Assembly: GCA_030043575.1 (NCBI GenBank)
Contig: JASHXK010000268.1
Coordinates: 1-10,300, forward strand
DNA: 10,300 bases
Source: Terriglobales bacterium
Lineage (GTDB): Bacteria; Acidobacteriota; Terriglobia; Terriglobales; Acidobacteriaceae
Direction: 5' to 3'
Shown here: positions 1-7,900 of the stretch, one piece after another
Position numbering within the stretch: position 1 is the first letter of the stretch
Layout of the letters: each line of letters begins with the position of its first letter
The notes under the pieces: model-generated
Database searches by the model: none
What the model was told of the DNA's origin: nothing
Seen by the model: the letters and a program-made list of their open reading frames with translations, nothing else
Translations under genes and position numbers: made by a program

Positions 1-959
1 TTGATGATGGCTCGGCCGTCGGGAAACAGCGTCATTTCATAAGGATCGCGCCAAAACTTCAAGATAAACTCGTTGTGCCGAACCGAGCCATGCGGCGACA
101 GCCGCCGCGTAATCTCGGCAAAATCGATGGGCCGCTGGCGCTCGTGAATCTGCACCGAATTCCGTCCGCACAACGAGATGTGCGGGCGTCCCTCACCCGC
201 AAGATGGACAAAATCCTCTTCCTGGCAGGCGCGACAGCCAGGACGCGGTTTGTCAGTATTCACGGATGCATAGTCGTTCATCCATACGTCATAGGAGAGG
301 AGTGTGCGGCGAATCTTGTCGCGTGCGCCAACGGCAAGTTTCATCGCCTCAGTCGCAGCGATCGACGCCACAAAATTCACTGCCGAGTTCAGAATGCCCG
401 AGGTGTCGCAGGTCTCGACGACGCCGCGCGGCGAGTCGGGGAAAATGCAAGCCAGACACGCGGTCTCGCCCGGCAGAATAGTCATAGTGATCGCATAACT
501 CGCGACGCCGGCGGCGTAGATCCACGGCAGATTCCCGCTCACAGCAAAATCGTTGATCAGATATCGCGTTTCGAAATTGTCGGTCCCGTCGAGGACGATT
601 TCGACGTCGCTCAGCAGTTCCTCGATGTTGTCCGGCGTGAGATCGGCGGCGTGCGGCTCAACCGTTATTTCGGAGTTGAACGCCTTGACCTTGCGGGCCG
701 CGGCGATCGCCTTGGGCAGCGATTCGGCGGCATCGGCTTCGTCAAAGAGCACCTGGCGCTGCAGATTGCTGGGCTCGACGTAGTCACGATCGATGACGCG
801 CAGATATCCCACTCCGGCCCGCGCCAACAGCGACAGTAAAGCCGAGCCGGTAGCGCCGCAGCCGACCAGGGCGATGCGAGCTTTGGCTAATTGCTGCTGC
901 CCCTCTTCGCCAATCGGCTGGAAAAGAACCTGGCGGGAGTAGCGCTCTTTGAATTCCAA
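1..959 (-). CDS. ThiF/MoeB/HesA-family sulfur-carrier adenylyltransferase (3' end outside window)
   Basis: E1-like enzyme that uses ATP to adenylate the C-terminal glycine of a ThiS- or MoaD-type sulfur carrier, for thiamine, molybdopterin or related sulfur transfer in the cytoplasm. Seen in the minus-strand translation: nucleotide-binding loop GCGATG at residues 33-38 after a hydrophobic strand; the acidic strand VIDRDYVEPSNLQRQVLF at 55-72 with the adenylation residues D57, N65, R68 and Q69; K83; the acidic DGTDN at 124-128; zinc-ligand pairs CLAC (C168, C171) and CRAC (C242, C245); and TCDTSGI with the likely catalytic C184. After the zinc site comes a domain of about 70 residues ending RDPYEMTLFPDGRAIIK, which I recall from longer (about 340-residue) MoeB/ThiF proteins, so only a short tail should be missing. 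The start is the TTG at 959-957, preceded by AGAGG at 8 nt; an in-frame GTG at 989 lacks such a site. The carrier protein is not in the window, so ThiF cannot be told from MoeB. Confidence 0.93.
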   Translation of the reverse strand, partial: MEFKERYSRQVLFQPIGEEGQQQLAKARIALVGCGATGSALLSLLARAGVGYLRVIDRDYVEPSNLQRQVLFDEADAAESLPKAIAAARKVKAFNSEITVEPHAADLTPDNIEELLSDVEIVLDGTDNFETRYLINDFAVSGNLPWIYAAGVASYAITMTILPGETACLACIFPDSPRGVVETCDTSGILNSAVNFVASIAATEAMKLAVGARDKIRRTLLSYDVWMNDYASVNTDKPRPGCRACQEEDFVHLAGEGRPHISLCGRNSVQIHERQRPIDFAEITRRLSPHGSVRHNEFILKFWRDPYEMTLFPDGRAII

Positions 960-967
960 CGTCCTAA

Positions 968-972
968 CCTCT
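968..972 (-). promoter_or_regulatory. Ribosome binding site deciding the TTG start of the ThiF/MoeB-type gene
   Basis: AGAGG on the minus strand (972-968) lies 8 nt before the TTG at 959. No ATG is available between the upstream in-frame TGA (1013-1011) and this codon, so this site supports a TTG start. Confidence 0.6.
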
Positions 973-990
973 GGGCACGAATCGGGCACG
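973..990. repeat. Short direct repeat GGGCACG x2, 11-bp period
   Basis: GGGCACG occurs at 973-979 and again at 984-990, separated by AATC, giving a period of about one helical turn. It lies in the 5' leader expected for the minus-strand ThiF/MoeB-type gene, between the putative -10 box and the start codon. It could be a small operator half-site pair or coincidence; only two copies are visible. Confidence 0.25.
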
Positions 991-1021
991 TACCTTATAC
1001 AGTGAAAGGCTCACAACGTTT

Positions 1022-1027
1022 ATTATA
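1022..1027 (-). promoter_or_regulatory. Putative sigma-70 -10 box (TATAAT) for the ThiF/MoeB-type gene
   Basis: The minus strand reads TATAAT exactly (1027-1022), which would start transcription near 1015 and leave a leader of about 55 nt before the TTG at 959. The -35 region at the usual 16-18 bp spacing (around AGGCTTA, 1044-1050) is poor, so this would be a -10-dominated or activated promoter. The same AT-rich patch read on the plus strand gives TATTAT at 1021-1026, a weaker candidate for the operon on the right. No better plus-strand promoter was found in 960-1173. Confidence 0.4.
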
Positions 1028-1162
1028 GGTATTCCACAGCAGATAAGCCTTCCCCGGCCGAATCAACGGAACGGTTTCCGCGGTTGCACGACGCTTTGGA
1101 CGCTAGTGCGCAGGGTCTACTTGCCAGAATCGCATGACATCCGGCAGGCAGTGGGTGTGCTG

Positions 1163-1167
1163 AAGGG
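1163..1167 (+). promoter_or_regulatory. Ribosome binding site deciding the TTG start of the Omp85/BamA-type gene
   Basis: AAGGG lies 6 nt before the TTG at 1174. The reading frame is closed by a TGA at 1135-1137 and no ATG or GTG occurs in frame before 1174, so the TTG with this site is the best start. The next in-frame TTG (1198) would remove the basic N-terminal residue of the signal peptide. Confidence 0.6.
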
Positions 1168-1173
1168 CAGAGT

Positions 1174-4100
1174 TTGAGGACGCCGATCACGCCATCGTTG
1201 TGCACGCTTGTTGTTTTCTGCGCGCTCGCCGCTTCGCCGGCGCAGACGCAGGCCCAGCCGCCGTCTTCTGCCTCGCAGTCCACGCCCAGCGCAAGTAGCC
1301 CATTAGCCAGGTACGAAGGCCAGACCGTTGCCAACATCGAGTTCCGTGGCGTCACCGCTGTCGATACCACAATGCTTCGCACCTTGCTGGTGCAGAAAAC
1401 TGGTCAGCCACTCGATGCCGAGAAGCTGCGCGCCAGCATCAAGGCGCTTTATGCCACCGGCCGTTTCGCCACGCTCAATGTTGAAGCCGATCGCAATTCG
1501 CACGGGGAACTGACGCTGGTTTTCGTGGCAACGGAAAACTTCTTTAACGGGGCGGTCACCGTCAGCGGCACGCCCCAGAAAACCGACCCCAAGCCCAGCC
1601 AGTTGATTGCCTCCAGCCAGATCGATCTGGGCGACGTTTTCAGCGAGGACAAGGTCGTCAGCTCGCTGGATCGCATGAAGAAGATCTTCGCCGACAACGG
1701 TTACTACGAGGCCGACATTACCTATACCCTCGATCCCAACCCGAAAGACAGCCAGCTGGCAATTCATTTCCACGCCACTCCTGGTCGGCTGGCGCTGGTT
1801 GGCGATGTGACTATCCGCGGAGACACCGGCATGGCGCCGGATCAGGTTCGCAGTCTCACCAAGCTGAAGGCGGGTAACAAGGTGAACGCACAGCACGTCA
1901 CCCGGGCGCTGGAGAGAATGCGCAAACACTATCAGAAGAATGCCCATCTGGAAGCGCAGGTCTCGCTGGTCGGCAGGCAATATCATGCGGATTCAAACCG
2001 CCTTGACTATGTCTTCGAGGTTGATGAAGGGCCGACGGTCAGTATCACCACGGAAGGCGAGGGTATCAGCAAGAGCGAGCTGAAAAAGCTGGTTCCGGTG
2101 TATCAGGAAAACTCGGTCGACGACGATCTGCTGAACGAAGGCCGCCGCAACATGCGCGATTACCTGCAAACGCGCGGCTACTTTGATGCGACGGTCGATG
2201 TTGAGCGCCACCCGGTCGCGGAACAGAATCACCTGAACATCGTCTATATCATCGATCCCGGCATTCGCCACAAACTGGTTTCCGTCGTCGTCGAAGGCAA
2301 CAAGTATTTCAACACGCCCACCATCCGCGAACGCATGCAGATTCAGCCCGCCGGCCTGCTTCTACCCAATGGCCGTTTCAGCCAGCGCATTCTTACCGAC
2401 GACCTGAATGTCATCAAGATCCTCTATCAAGCCAACGGGTTTCTGAATGTCCAGGTGAATGGCGATCTGGTGGACAACTATCAGGGCAAGAAGAATGAGA
2501 TGCAGGTCGCCATCAAAATCGACGAAGGCCCGCAGACTCTGGTCAAGGCGCTCAAGGTGGAAGGCGCCACCACCTACACCGCGGACCGGCTGGAGCAGAG
2601 CCTCAGCAACATCGCCGGCCAGCCCTTCAGCGAAGCCAACGTGGTGAGCGATCGCGATTCCGTAACCTACTTCTATTACGATCGCGGCTTCCCCAACGTG
2701 CAGTTTGAATCGTCGGCAACGCCCGTTCCCGGCAATCCTCCGCGAATGGATGTGGTCTACAAAATTACCGAAGGGCAGCGGGTTTTTGTGGATCGCGTGC
2801 TGATCACCGGGCTGAACCACACCCGGCCCTACATCGTGAATCGCCAGATGCGGATTCAGGATGGCGATCCTTTGAGCCAAAACCGCATGGTGGCTTCGCA
2901 GCGCCGGCTTTACTCCCTCGGCTTGTTTAACGAAGTCAACATGGCGGTGCAGAATCCCGAAGGGCTGGAGCCTTCGAAAGATGTGCTGTTCAACCTTACC
3001 GAGGCCAAGCGCTGGACCTTCCGCTACGGCGGCGGCATTGAGTTCGCGACCGGCAACATCCCCACCACCAGCAATCCGCAAGGTGCAACCGGAGTCAGCC
3101 CCAATGCCGTACTGGAGATTACCCGGCTGAACATGTTCGGCCGCGATCAGACCTTCAGCATTCGTGGCCGGATTGGCCTGCTGACGCGCCGTGGCCTGGT
3201 GACCTATGAAGCGCCGCGATTGTTCCATCGCGAAAACTGGCGAATCATCGTCAGCGGCCTGTACGACAACACCGCCGACGTCAATACCTTCGCCTCGAAT
3301 CGCCTGGAGGGAGCGGTACAAGCCGAGGACCGTTATAACCGCTACACGACCTTTCTCTTCGGCCTGACCTTTCAGCGCGTCGCCATCGACCCTAACAGCC
3401 TGGTCATTGATCCCACTTACATCTCCCTTTATTCAAGCCCCGTTTTTATTGCGATGCCCACGTTTACTGCCGTGCGCGATAAACGTGACGATCCCATCAA
3501 TCCCACCAAGGGCTCATACGGAGCGCTCAACCTCGGGATTGCGACCAGCGCTCTGGGATCGGAGACGAACTTCGGGCGTGTCTTGCTCGATAACTCCACC
3601 TACTACACCTTCAAACGGCGTTGGGTTTTCGCGCGCAGAACGCAGATCGGTATTGAGAAGCCATATGGCACGAACGACTTCCTCGATCTGAGCAAACTGC
3701 CGCCGAACTCCATCCCGGTGGAGAATACGCAAATTCCACTGCCGGAGTTGTTTTTCGCCGGCGGTAGCAACTCGCTGCGCAGTTTTTCGATCAATCAGGC
3801 CGGCCCGCGCGACCAGACAACCGGCTACCCCATCGGCGGCCAGGGCCTGTTCGTCAACAATCTGGAGATCCGCACGCCTCCGGTGATGCTGCCCTACGTG
3901 GGCAACAATCTCGGCTTCGTGTTCTTTCACGATATGGGCAATGTCTTCGACACGGCCAATCACATTCTCAGTGGAATCGTGACCTTCAATCAGCCGTCGA
4001 TTGCGGAGTGCGCGCCGCCGGGCAGCAAGACGCCGTGCAACTTCAGCTATAACTCCCAGGCCGTTGGCATGGGTATTCGTTATAGGACCCCGGTCGGTCC

Positions 4101-4218
4101 GGTGCGCTTCGATCTGGGATATGCGCTCAATCCCACCCGCTATCCGGTTCAGGAGCTGGATCAAACCTACGCTTTGCGACGCATCAACGTCTATTTCAGT
4201 ATTGGACAAACCTTCTAA
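1174..4218 (+). CDS. bamA: Omp85/BamA-type outer-membrane assembly protein with seven POTRA domains
   Basis: Outer-membrane beta-barrel insertase with a periplasmic POTRA arm. Seen: a signal peptide at about residues 1-28 (hydrophobic core TLVVFCALAA, then an Ala/Gln-rich cleavage region); a low-complexity Ser/Pro linker to 46; seven successive POTRA-like units at about 49-123, 124-204, 205-286, 287-365, 366-453, 454-535 and 536-613, each about 80 residues with the beta-alpha-alpha-beta-beta pattern; then a barrel of about 400 residues with RDKRDDPINPTKGSY (768-782), a lid-loop motif AGGSNSLRSF (862-871) and a C-terminal beta-signal INVYFSIGQTF ending in Phe. E. coli BamA has five POTRAs and 810 residues, TamA three. 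The lid loop has Arg869-Ser870-Phe where most Omp85 proteins have Arg-Gly-Phe/Tyr. Cys946 and Cys955 lie in a late loop and could pair. The stop overlaps the next start (TAATG). Given the downstream tamB, it may be a TamA equivalent rather than the housekeeping BamA; the symbol denotes the family. Confidence 0.9.
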   Translation: MRTPITPSLCTLVVFCALAASPAQTQAQPPSSASQSTPSASSPLARYEGQTVANIEFRGVTAVDTTMLRTLLVQKTGQPLDAEKLRASIKALYATGRFATLNVEADRNSHGELTLVFVATENFFNGAVTVSGTPQKTDPKPSQLIASSQIDLGDVFSEDKVVSSLDRMKKIFADNGYYEADITYTLDPNPKDSQLAIHFHATPGRLALVGDVTIRGDTGMAPDQVRSLTKLKAGNKVNAQHVTRALERMRKHYQKNAHLEAQVSLVGRQYHADSNRLDYVFEVDEGPTVSITTEGEGISKSELKKLVPVYQENSVDDDLLNEGRRNMRDYLQTRGYFDATVDVERHPVAEQNHLNIVYIIDPGIRHKLVSVVVEGNKYFNTPTIRERMQIQPAGLLLPNGRFSQRILTDDLNVIKILYQANGFLNVQVNGDLVDNYQGKKNEMQVAIKIDEGPQTLVKALKVEGATTYTADRLEQSLSNIAGQPFSEANVVSDRDSVTYFYYDRGFPNVQFESSATPVPGNPPRMDVVYKITEGQRVFVDRVLITGLNHTRPYIVNRQMRIQDGDPLSQNRMVASQRRLYSLGLFNEVNMAVQNPEGLEPSKDVLFNLTEAKRWTFRYGGGIEFATGNIPTTSNPQGATGVSPNAVLEITRLNMFGRDQTFSIRGRIGLLTRRGLVTYEAPRLFHRENWRIIVSGLYDNTADVNTFASNRLEGAVQAEDRYNRYTTFLFGLTFQRVAIDPNSLVIDPTYISLYSSPVFIAMPTFTAVRDKRDDPINPTKGSYGALNLGIATSALGSETNFGRVLLDNSTYYTFKRRWVFARRTQIGIEKPYGTNDFLDLSKLPPNSIPVENTQIPLPELFFAGGSNSLRSFSINQAGPRDQTTGYPIGGQGLFVNNLEIRTPPVMLPYVGNNLGFVFFHDMGNVFDTANHILSGIVTFNQPSIAECAPPGSKTPCNFSYNSQAVGMGIRYRTPVGPVRFDLGYALNPTRYPVQELDQTYALRRINVYFSIGQTF

Positions 4219-4934
4219 TGAAACGAGTTTTGCAATTCACGACCTGCTCTTTGCTGCTGTTACTAACTGCACTTGTGCCGGCGTTTGCCGGTGAAGTGAT
4301 CGACGGCGTAGTGGCCAGTGTCAATCGCCAGCCGATTCTGCGCAGCGATTGGGATGAAGCCGCCGCCTTCGAGGCCTTCATGCAACAGAAGCCTCTCGAC
4401 CAGCTGACCCCGGCTGATCGTGTCCTCGCGCTGCAGCACCTGATCGACCGGCAATTGCTGAAGGCGCAGATGGGCGACGCCAGCTACATGCGGCCGTCAG
4501 AGGAGCAGCTGCAACAGGACGTGGACAAGCTCCGTGCGCAGGTGCCGAACGGCAAGGATGACGCAGCGTGGCAACGGCTGCTGGCCAGCTACGGGTTGAG
4601 CGAGACGATCCTGAAAGATCATCTGAGCACGGAAGTTCAGGTGATGAATTTTGTGGAAGTACGCCTGCGACCCAACGTGCACATCGAGCAGGACGATATC
4701 GAGGCGTATTACAAGCACCAGCTGTTGCCTGATCTGCAGCAGAACGGCGGCAAGCCGATTCCGCTGGACCAAGTCGATTCCAGAATTCGCGAGCTTCTTA
4801 CCGAGCAGCACATCGACGAGCTGCTCGATGCCTGGCTGCACAACCTGCGGCAGCAGGCCGACATTCGCAGCAATGTATCGATTCCAGGGATCAACGCTCC
4901 GGCTGAGCAAGGACGAGCTTCGGGTCTGAACTAA
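4218..4934 (+). CDS. Periplasmic SurA-like chaperone without a parvulin domain
   Basis: Likely periplasmic holdase for unfolded outer-membrane proteins. Seen: a signal peptide with core SLLLLLTALV and a cleavage site AFA|GE after residue 24; then the SurA N-terminal signature VIDGVVASVNRQPILRSDWD (27-46) and helices to about 165, including LALQHLIDRQLLKAQ (70-84) and DDIEAYYKHQ (159-168). A C-terminal helix follows (about 185-218, RELLTEQHIDELLDAWLHNLR) of the type that packs back on the N-domain in SurA. At 238 residues it is far shorter than SurA (about 430). The parvulin peptidyl-prolyl isomerase domains, which would sit between the two parts, are absent, with only a linker of about 15 residues (LLPDLQQNGGKPIPL) in their place. 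So a chaperone function is inferred, but no isomerase activity. Its ATG shares one base with the TAA of the Omp85 gene, so translation is probably coupled; there is no strong Shine-Dalgarno. The TamB gene begins 8 nt after its stop. Confidence 0.85.
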   Translation: MKRVLQFTTCSLLLLLTALVPAFAGEVIDGVVASVNRQPILRSDWDEAAAFEAFMQQKPLDQLTPADRVLALQHLIDRQLLKAQMGDASYMRPSEEQLQQDVDKLRAQVPNGKDDAAWQRLLASYGLSETILKDHLSTEVQVMNFVEVRLRPNVHIEQDDIEAYYKHQLLPDLQQNGGKPIPLDQVDSRIRELLTEQHIDELLDAWLHNLRQQADIRSNVSIPGINAPAEQGRASGLN

Positions 4935-4942
4935 AGACGAGG

Positions 4943-7900
4943 ATGGCGGAAGAGGTTACAAAGCGGCGTTCGCATCGGCGGCTGTGGATCAGTCTGACGA
5001 TAGGTATCGTTGTGCTGGGTGCATTCGTCTCGCTGGCCTGGTACCTGCGCAGCCCCAGCTTTGCCGACTTCGTCCGGCGCAAGGTAATCGCGGCAATCGA
5101 AGACGCAACCGGCGGCCGCGTCGAGATGGCAGCGTTTCGTTGGAACCTGTCGCAATGGGCCTTCGAGGCCGACAACCTCACCATTCATGGACTTGAGCCG
5201 CCGGGCGAACTGCCCTACGTTCACGTCGATCACGCACTGGTTCGGCTGCACATCATTTCGTTTTTCGAAAGGCGCTTCAGCGTCGAGCAGCTAGGGCTCC
5301 AGCGTCCGGTCATTCACGTCATCGTTTACCCGGACGGCAAAACGAACGCCCCCGAACCGAAGATCGCCAACAACAAAACGGCGGTGCGGGAGCTGTTTGA
5401 TCTGGCGATCGCCCGCGCCGATCTAAGCGACGGTGTGCTGCTGCTCAATCAGCGCAGGCTGCCGTTGGATTTCTCGGTAAACGACGTGATCGCGTCGATG
5501 ACCTACGATGCCGGGGATCAGCGTTTCGATGGCAGCGTGCAGGTCGGCAAGGTGGACATCAAGTATCAGGACTACCGCGATATTCCTGCGCAAGCTGACC
5601 TGCAGTTCGCCCTTTGGCACAACCAGGCGGAGATTAAGTCGCTGAAGGTTGCATCGGAGTCCTCGTCGCTACAGGCTGCGGGCAAGCTTACGGACTTCAA
5701 TGACCCTCAGATTCATCTGACCTACACCAGCTCGGTCAGCGCGACCCAGCTGGGAGCAGTTGCGCGCATGAATCAACTGCGCGCGGGAACGCTGCTCCTC
5801 GATGGCTCGGGCAGCTATTCCAACGCTGCGGGGCCGGAATCGACCGGGAGCATCACGATTCGTGATCTCGATTATTTCGACACAGGCATTGCGCTGCGCA
5901 AGATCAGCGTGAACTCGAACTTCGCGATCAGCAACGATCGTCTGCAGCTCACGCGTATTGCCGCACGACTCTTGGGCGGACAGCTGAATGGCGATGCCGA
6001 AGTCCGAAATTTCACGCCTGTCATTCCGCCGGCTACGGTGCCGGCGAACATACCTCCGGGTTTGGGGAAGGCTGCAGTCAGGAATCAAGGAACCGCCAGG
6101 ACCGGGGCGCCTCAGGGGCTAAAGCGTGCGATTCCGGCAACAGCCATCGGCACGGCTGGAAGCCGTGCCCCTTCAAACCAGGTCTCCGGCGAAAATCCTC
6201 AGCAGGAGGGTTCCGCTCGATTCCGCGTCAGCGGACTGTCGCTCAACGACCTCGCTCGCTTGCTCTCGACCCGTGAAATGCCGATCGACAGGCTGAATGC
6301 CGTGGGTAGTGTCTCAGGAACCGTAAATCTGTCGTGGAAACAGTCGCTCGACAACACGCTCGCCGATCTCGCCCTCGATATCGCTGCGCCGGCGGCGCCC
6401 GCTGCGTATCAGCTTCCGGTAAACGGAAATCTAAGAGGGCGTTACAGTCTGCGCTCTGGACGAATCGATCTGGCGGGGCTGAAGTTGAACACACCGCGCT
6501 CGCGCGTCGAGGCCTCCGGCGCATTGAGTGAGACATCAGCGGCACTGCAGCTGAAGGTCAACACCACGAGCCTTACTGAATTCGATCCCATGCTGCAAGC
6601 GATGGGTACCGCGCCCCTGCCGATCGAGCTGCATGGCGCCGCGAGCTTTGATGGAACCTTGAACGGCCGATTCCGCGCACCGCAGATCGCTGGACACTTG
6701 CAGGCCACGAATTTCACCTATATCTACGCGCCGGCCGCAAGCGTCCCGCCGCTGCAACCGCCAAAAGCTCCTGCGAAGCACAAATCGTGGTTCCATCTCA
6801 CCGCTAAGCCTGAGCCCTCGCTTCCTCCGCCGCCGGCTGCGCCGCCACGGAGAATTCACATCGATCAATTTACTGCCGATGTGCAGTACGCAGAATCGGG
6901 TGTGGCGTTGCACCACGCTACGATTCAGGAGGGCGGCGCGCGCATCAACCTCGATGGCTCGACTGCGCTCGACAAAGGGAATTTCACGGAGAACTCGCAG
7001 TTCCAGGTGCAGGCCGCGATCCACGACGCGGATGTCGCGGAGTTGCAGCGTGCCTTCGGCACGGAGTATCGAATCAGTGGAAAGCTCAATCTGGCGCTGC
7101 AAGCGGCGGGTACCGAGGCTGATCCGCACGGGCACGGACAGCTCTTGTTGACGGAGGGAGAAGCGCGCGGCCGGCCCATCATTGCGCTCACGTCGAAGAT
7201 TCAGTTCGCGAATCACGCCGCGGAGTTCGACGAGATTCATCTGCAGGCGAAGCGGGGCACCGTGCTTGGTTCGGCAGCTTATAACTTCCGCAGCAAGGAA
7301 CTGAAGCTGGAGCTGACCGGGCAGAGCATCGATCTGGCCGATATACCCGAGGCGCAAACTCCACATCTGCAAACGGCCGGTGTGGCGAACTTCACGGTGA
7401 AGGGATCGGGAACGGCAGATGAGCCGGTGATCAATGCGCACCTGCAGATCGACAACCTGGTGCTCAATGGCGACTTGCTGGGAGCGCTGAAGGCCGACGC
7501 CGTGACCCACGGGCGACAGCTCACCCTGACCGCGCGATCGACCTTCCCGAAAGCCACATTCACGCTCGACGGCAAGGCGGACTTGCAAGGAGACATGCCT
7601 GCCAACGCCACGCTGCAGTTTACCAACCTCGACGTCGACCCCTTCTTGCCGGTGGAGATGCGCAATCAGGTTACGCGCGCGGCATCGCTGGATGGGCAAG
7701 CGAACGTGACGGGACCACTCAAGCAGCCGCACCTGTTGCACGGAAATCTGACCATCCAGCAGTTTTCTGTTGAAGTCGAGCGTATCCCGATCAAGACCGA
7801 CGGTCCGGTGGAACTGAGCCTGGCGAATCAAACCGTCAGTGTGCAGCACTGCACACTCGTCAGCCAGGACACCCACTTCACGCTCTCCGGCAGTGCAAAT

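Noticed and set aside
75..839. 254-codon open frame on the plus strand
   Set aside because: Antisense shadow of the ThiF/MoeB-type gene; its translation has no recognisable motifs, whereas the minus-strand frame has the full ATP-binding and zinc motifs.
2362..3321. 319-codon open frame on the minus strand
   Set aside because: Antisense to the POTRA/barrel region of the Omp85 gene; a codon-bias shadow in GC-rich DNA with no domain visible.
6536..7876. 446-codon open frame on the minus strand
   Set aside because: Antisense to tamB; Arg/Leu/Gln-rich shadow translation without membrane or domain features and no evident start site.
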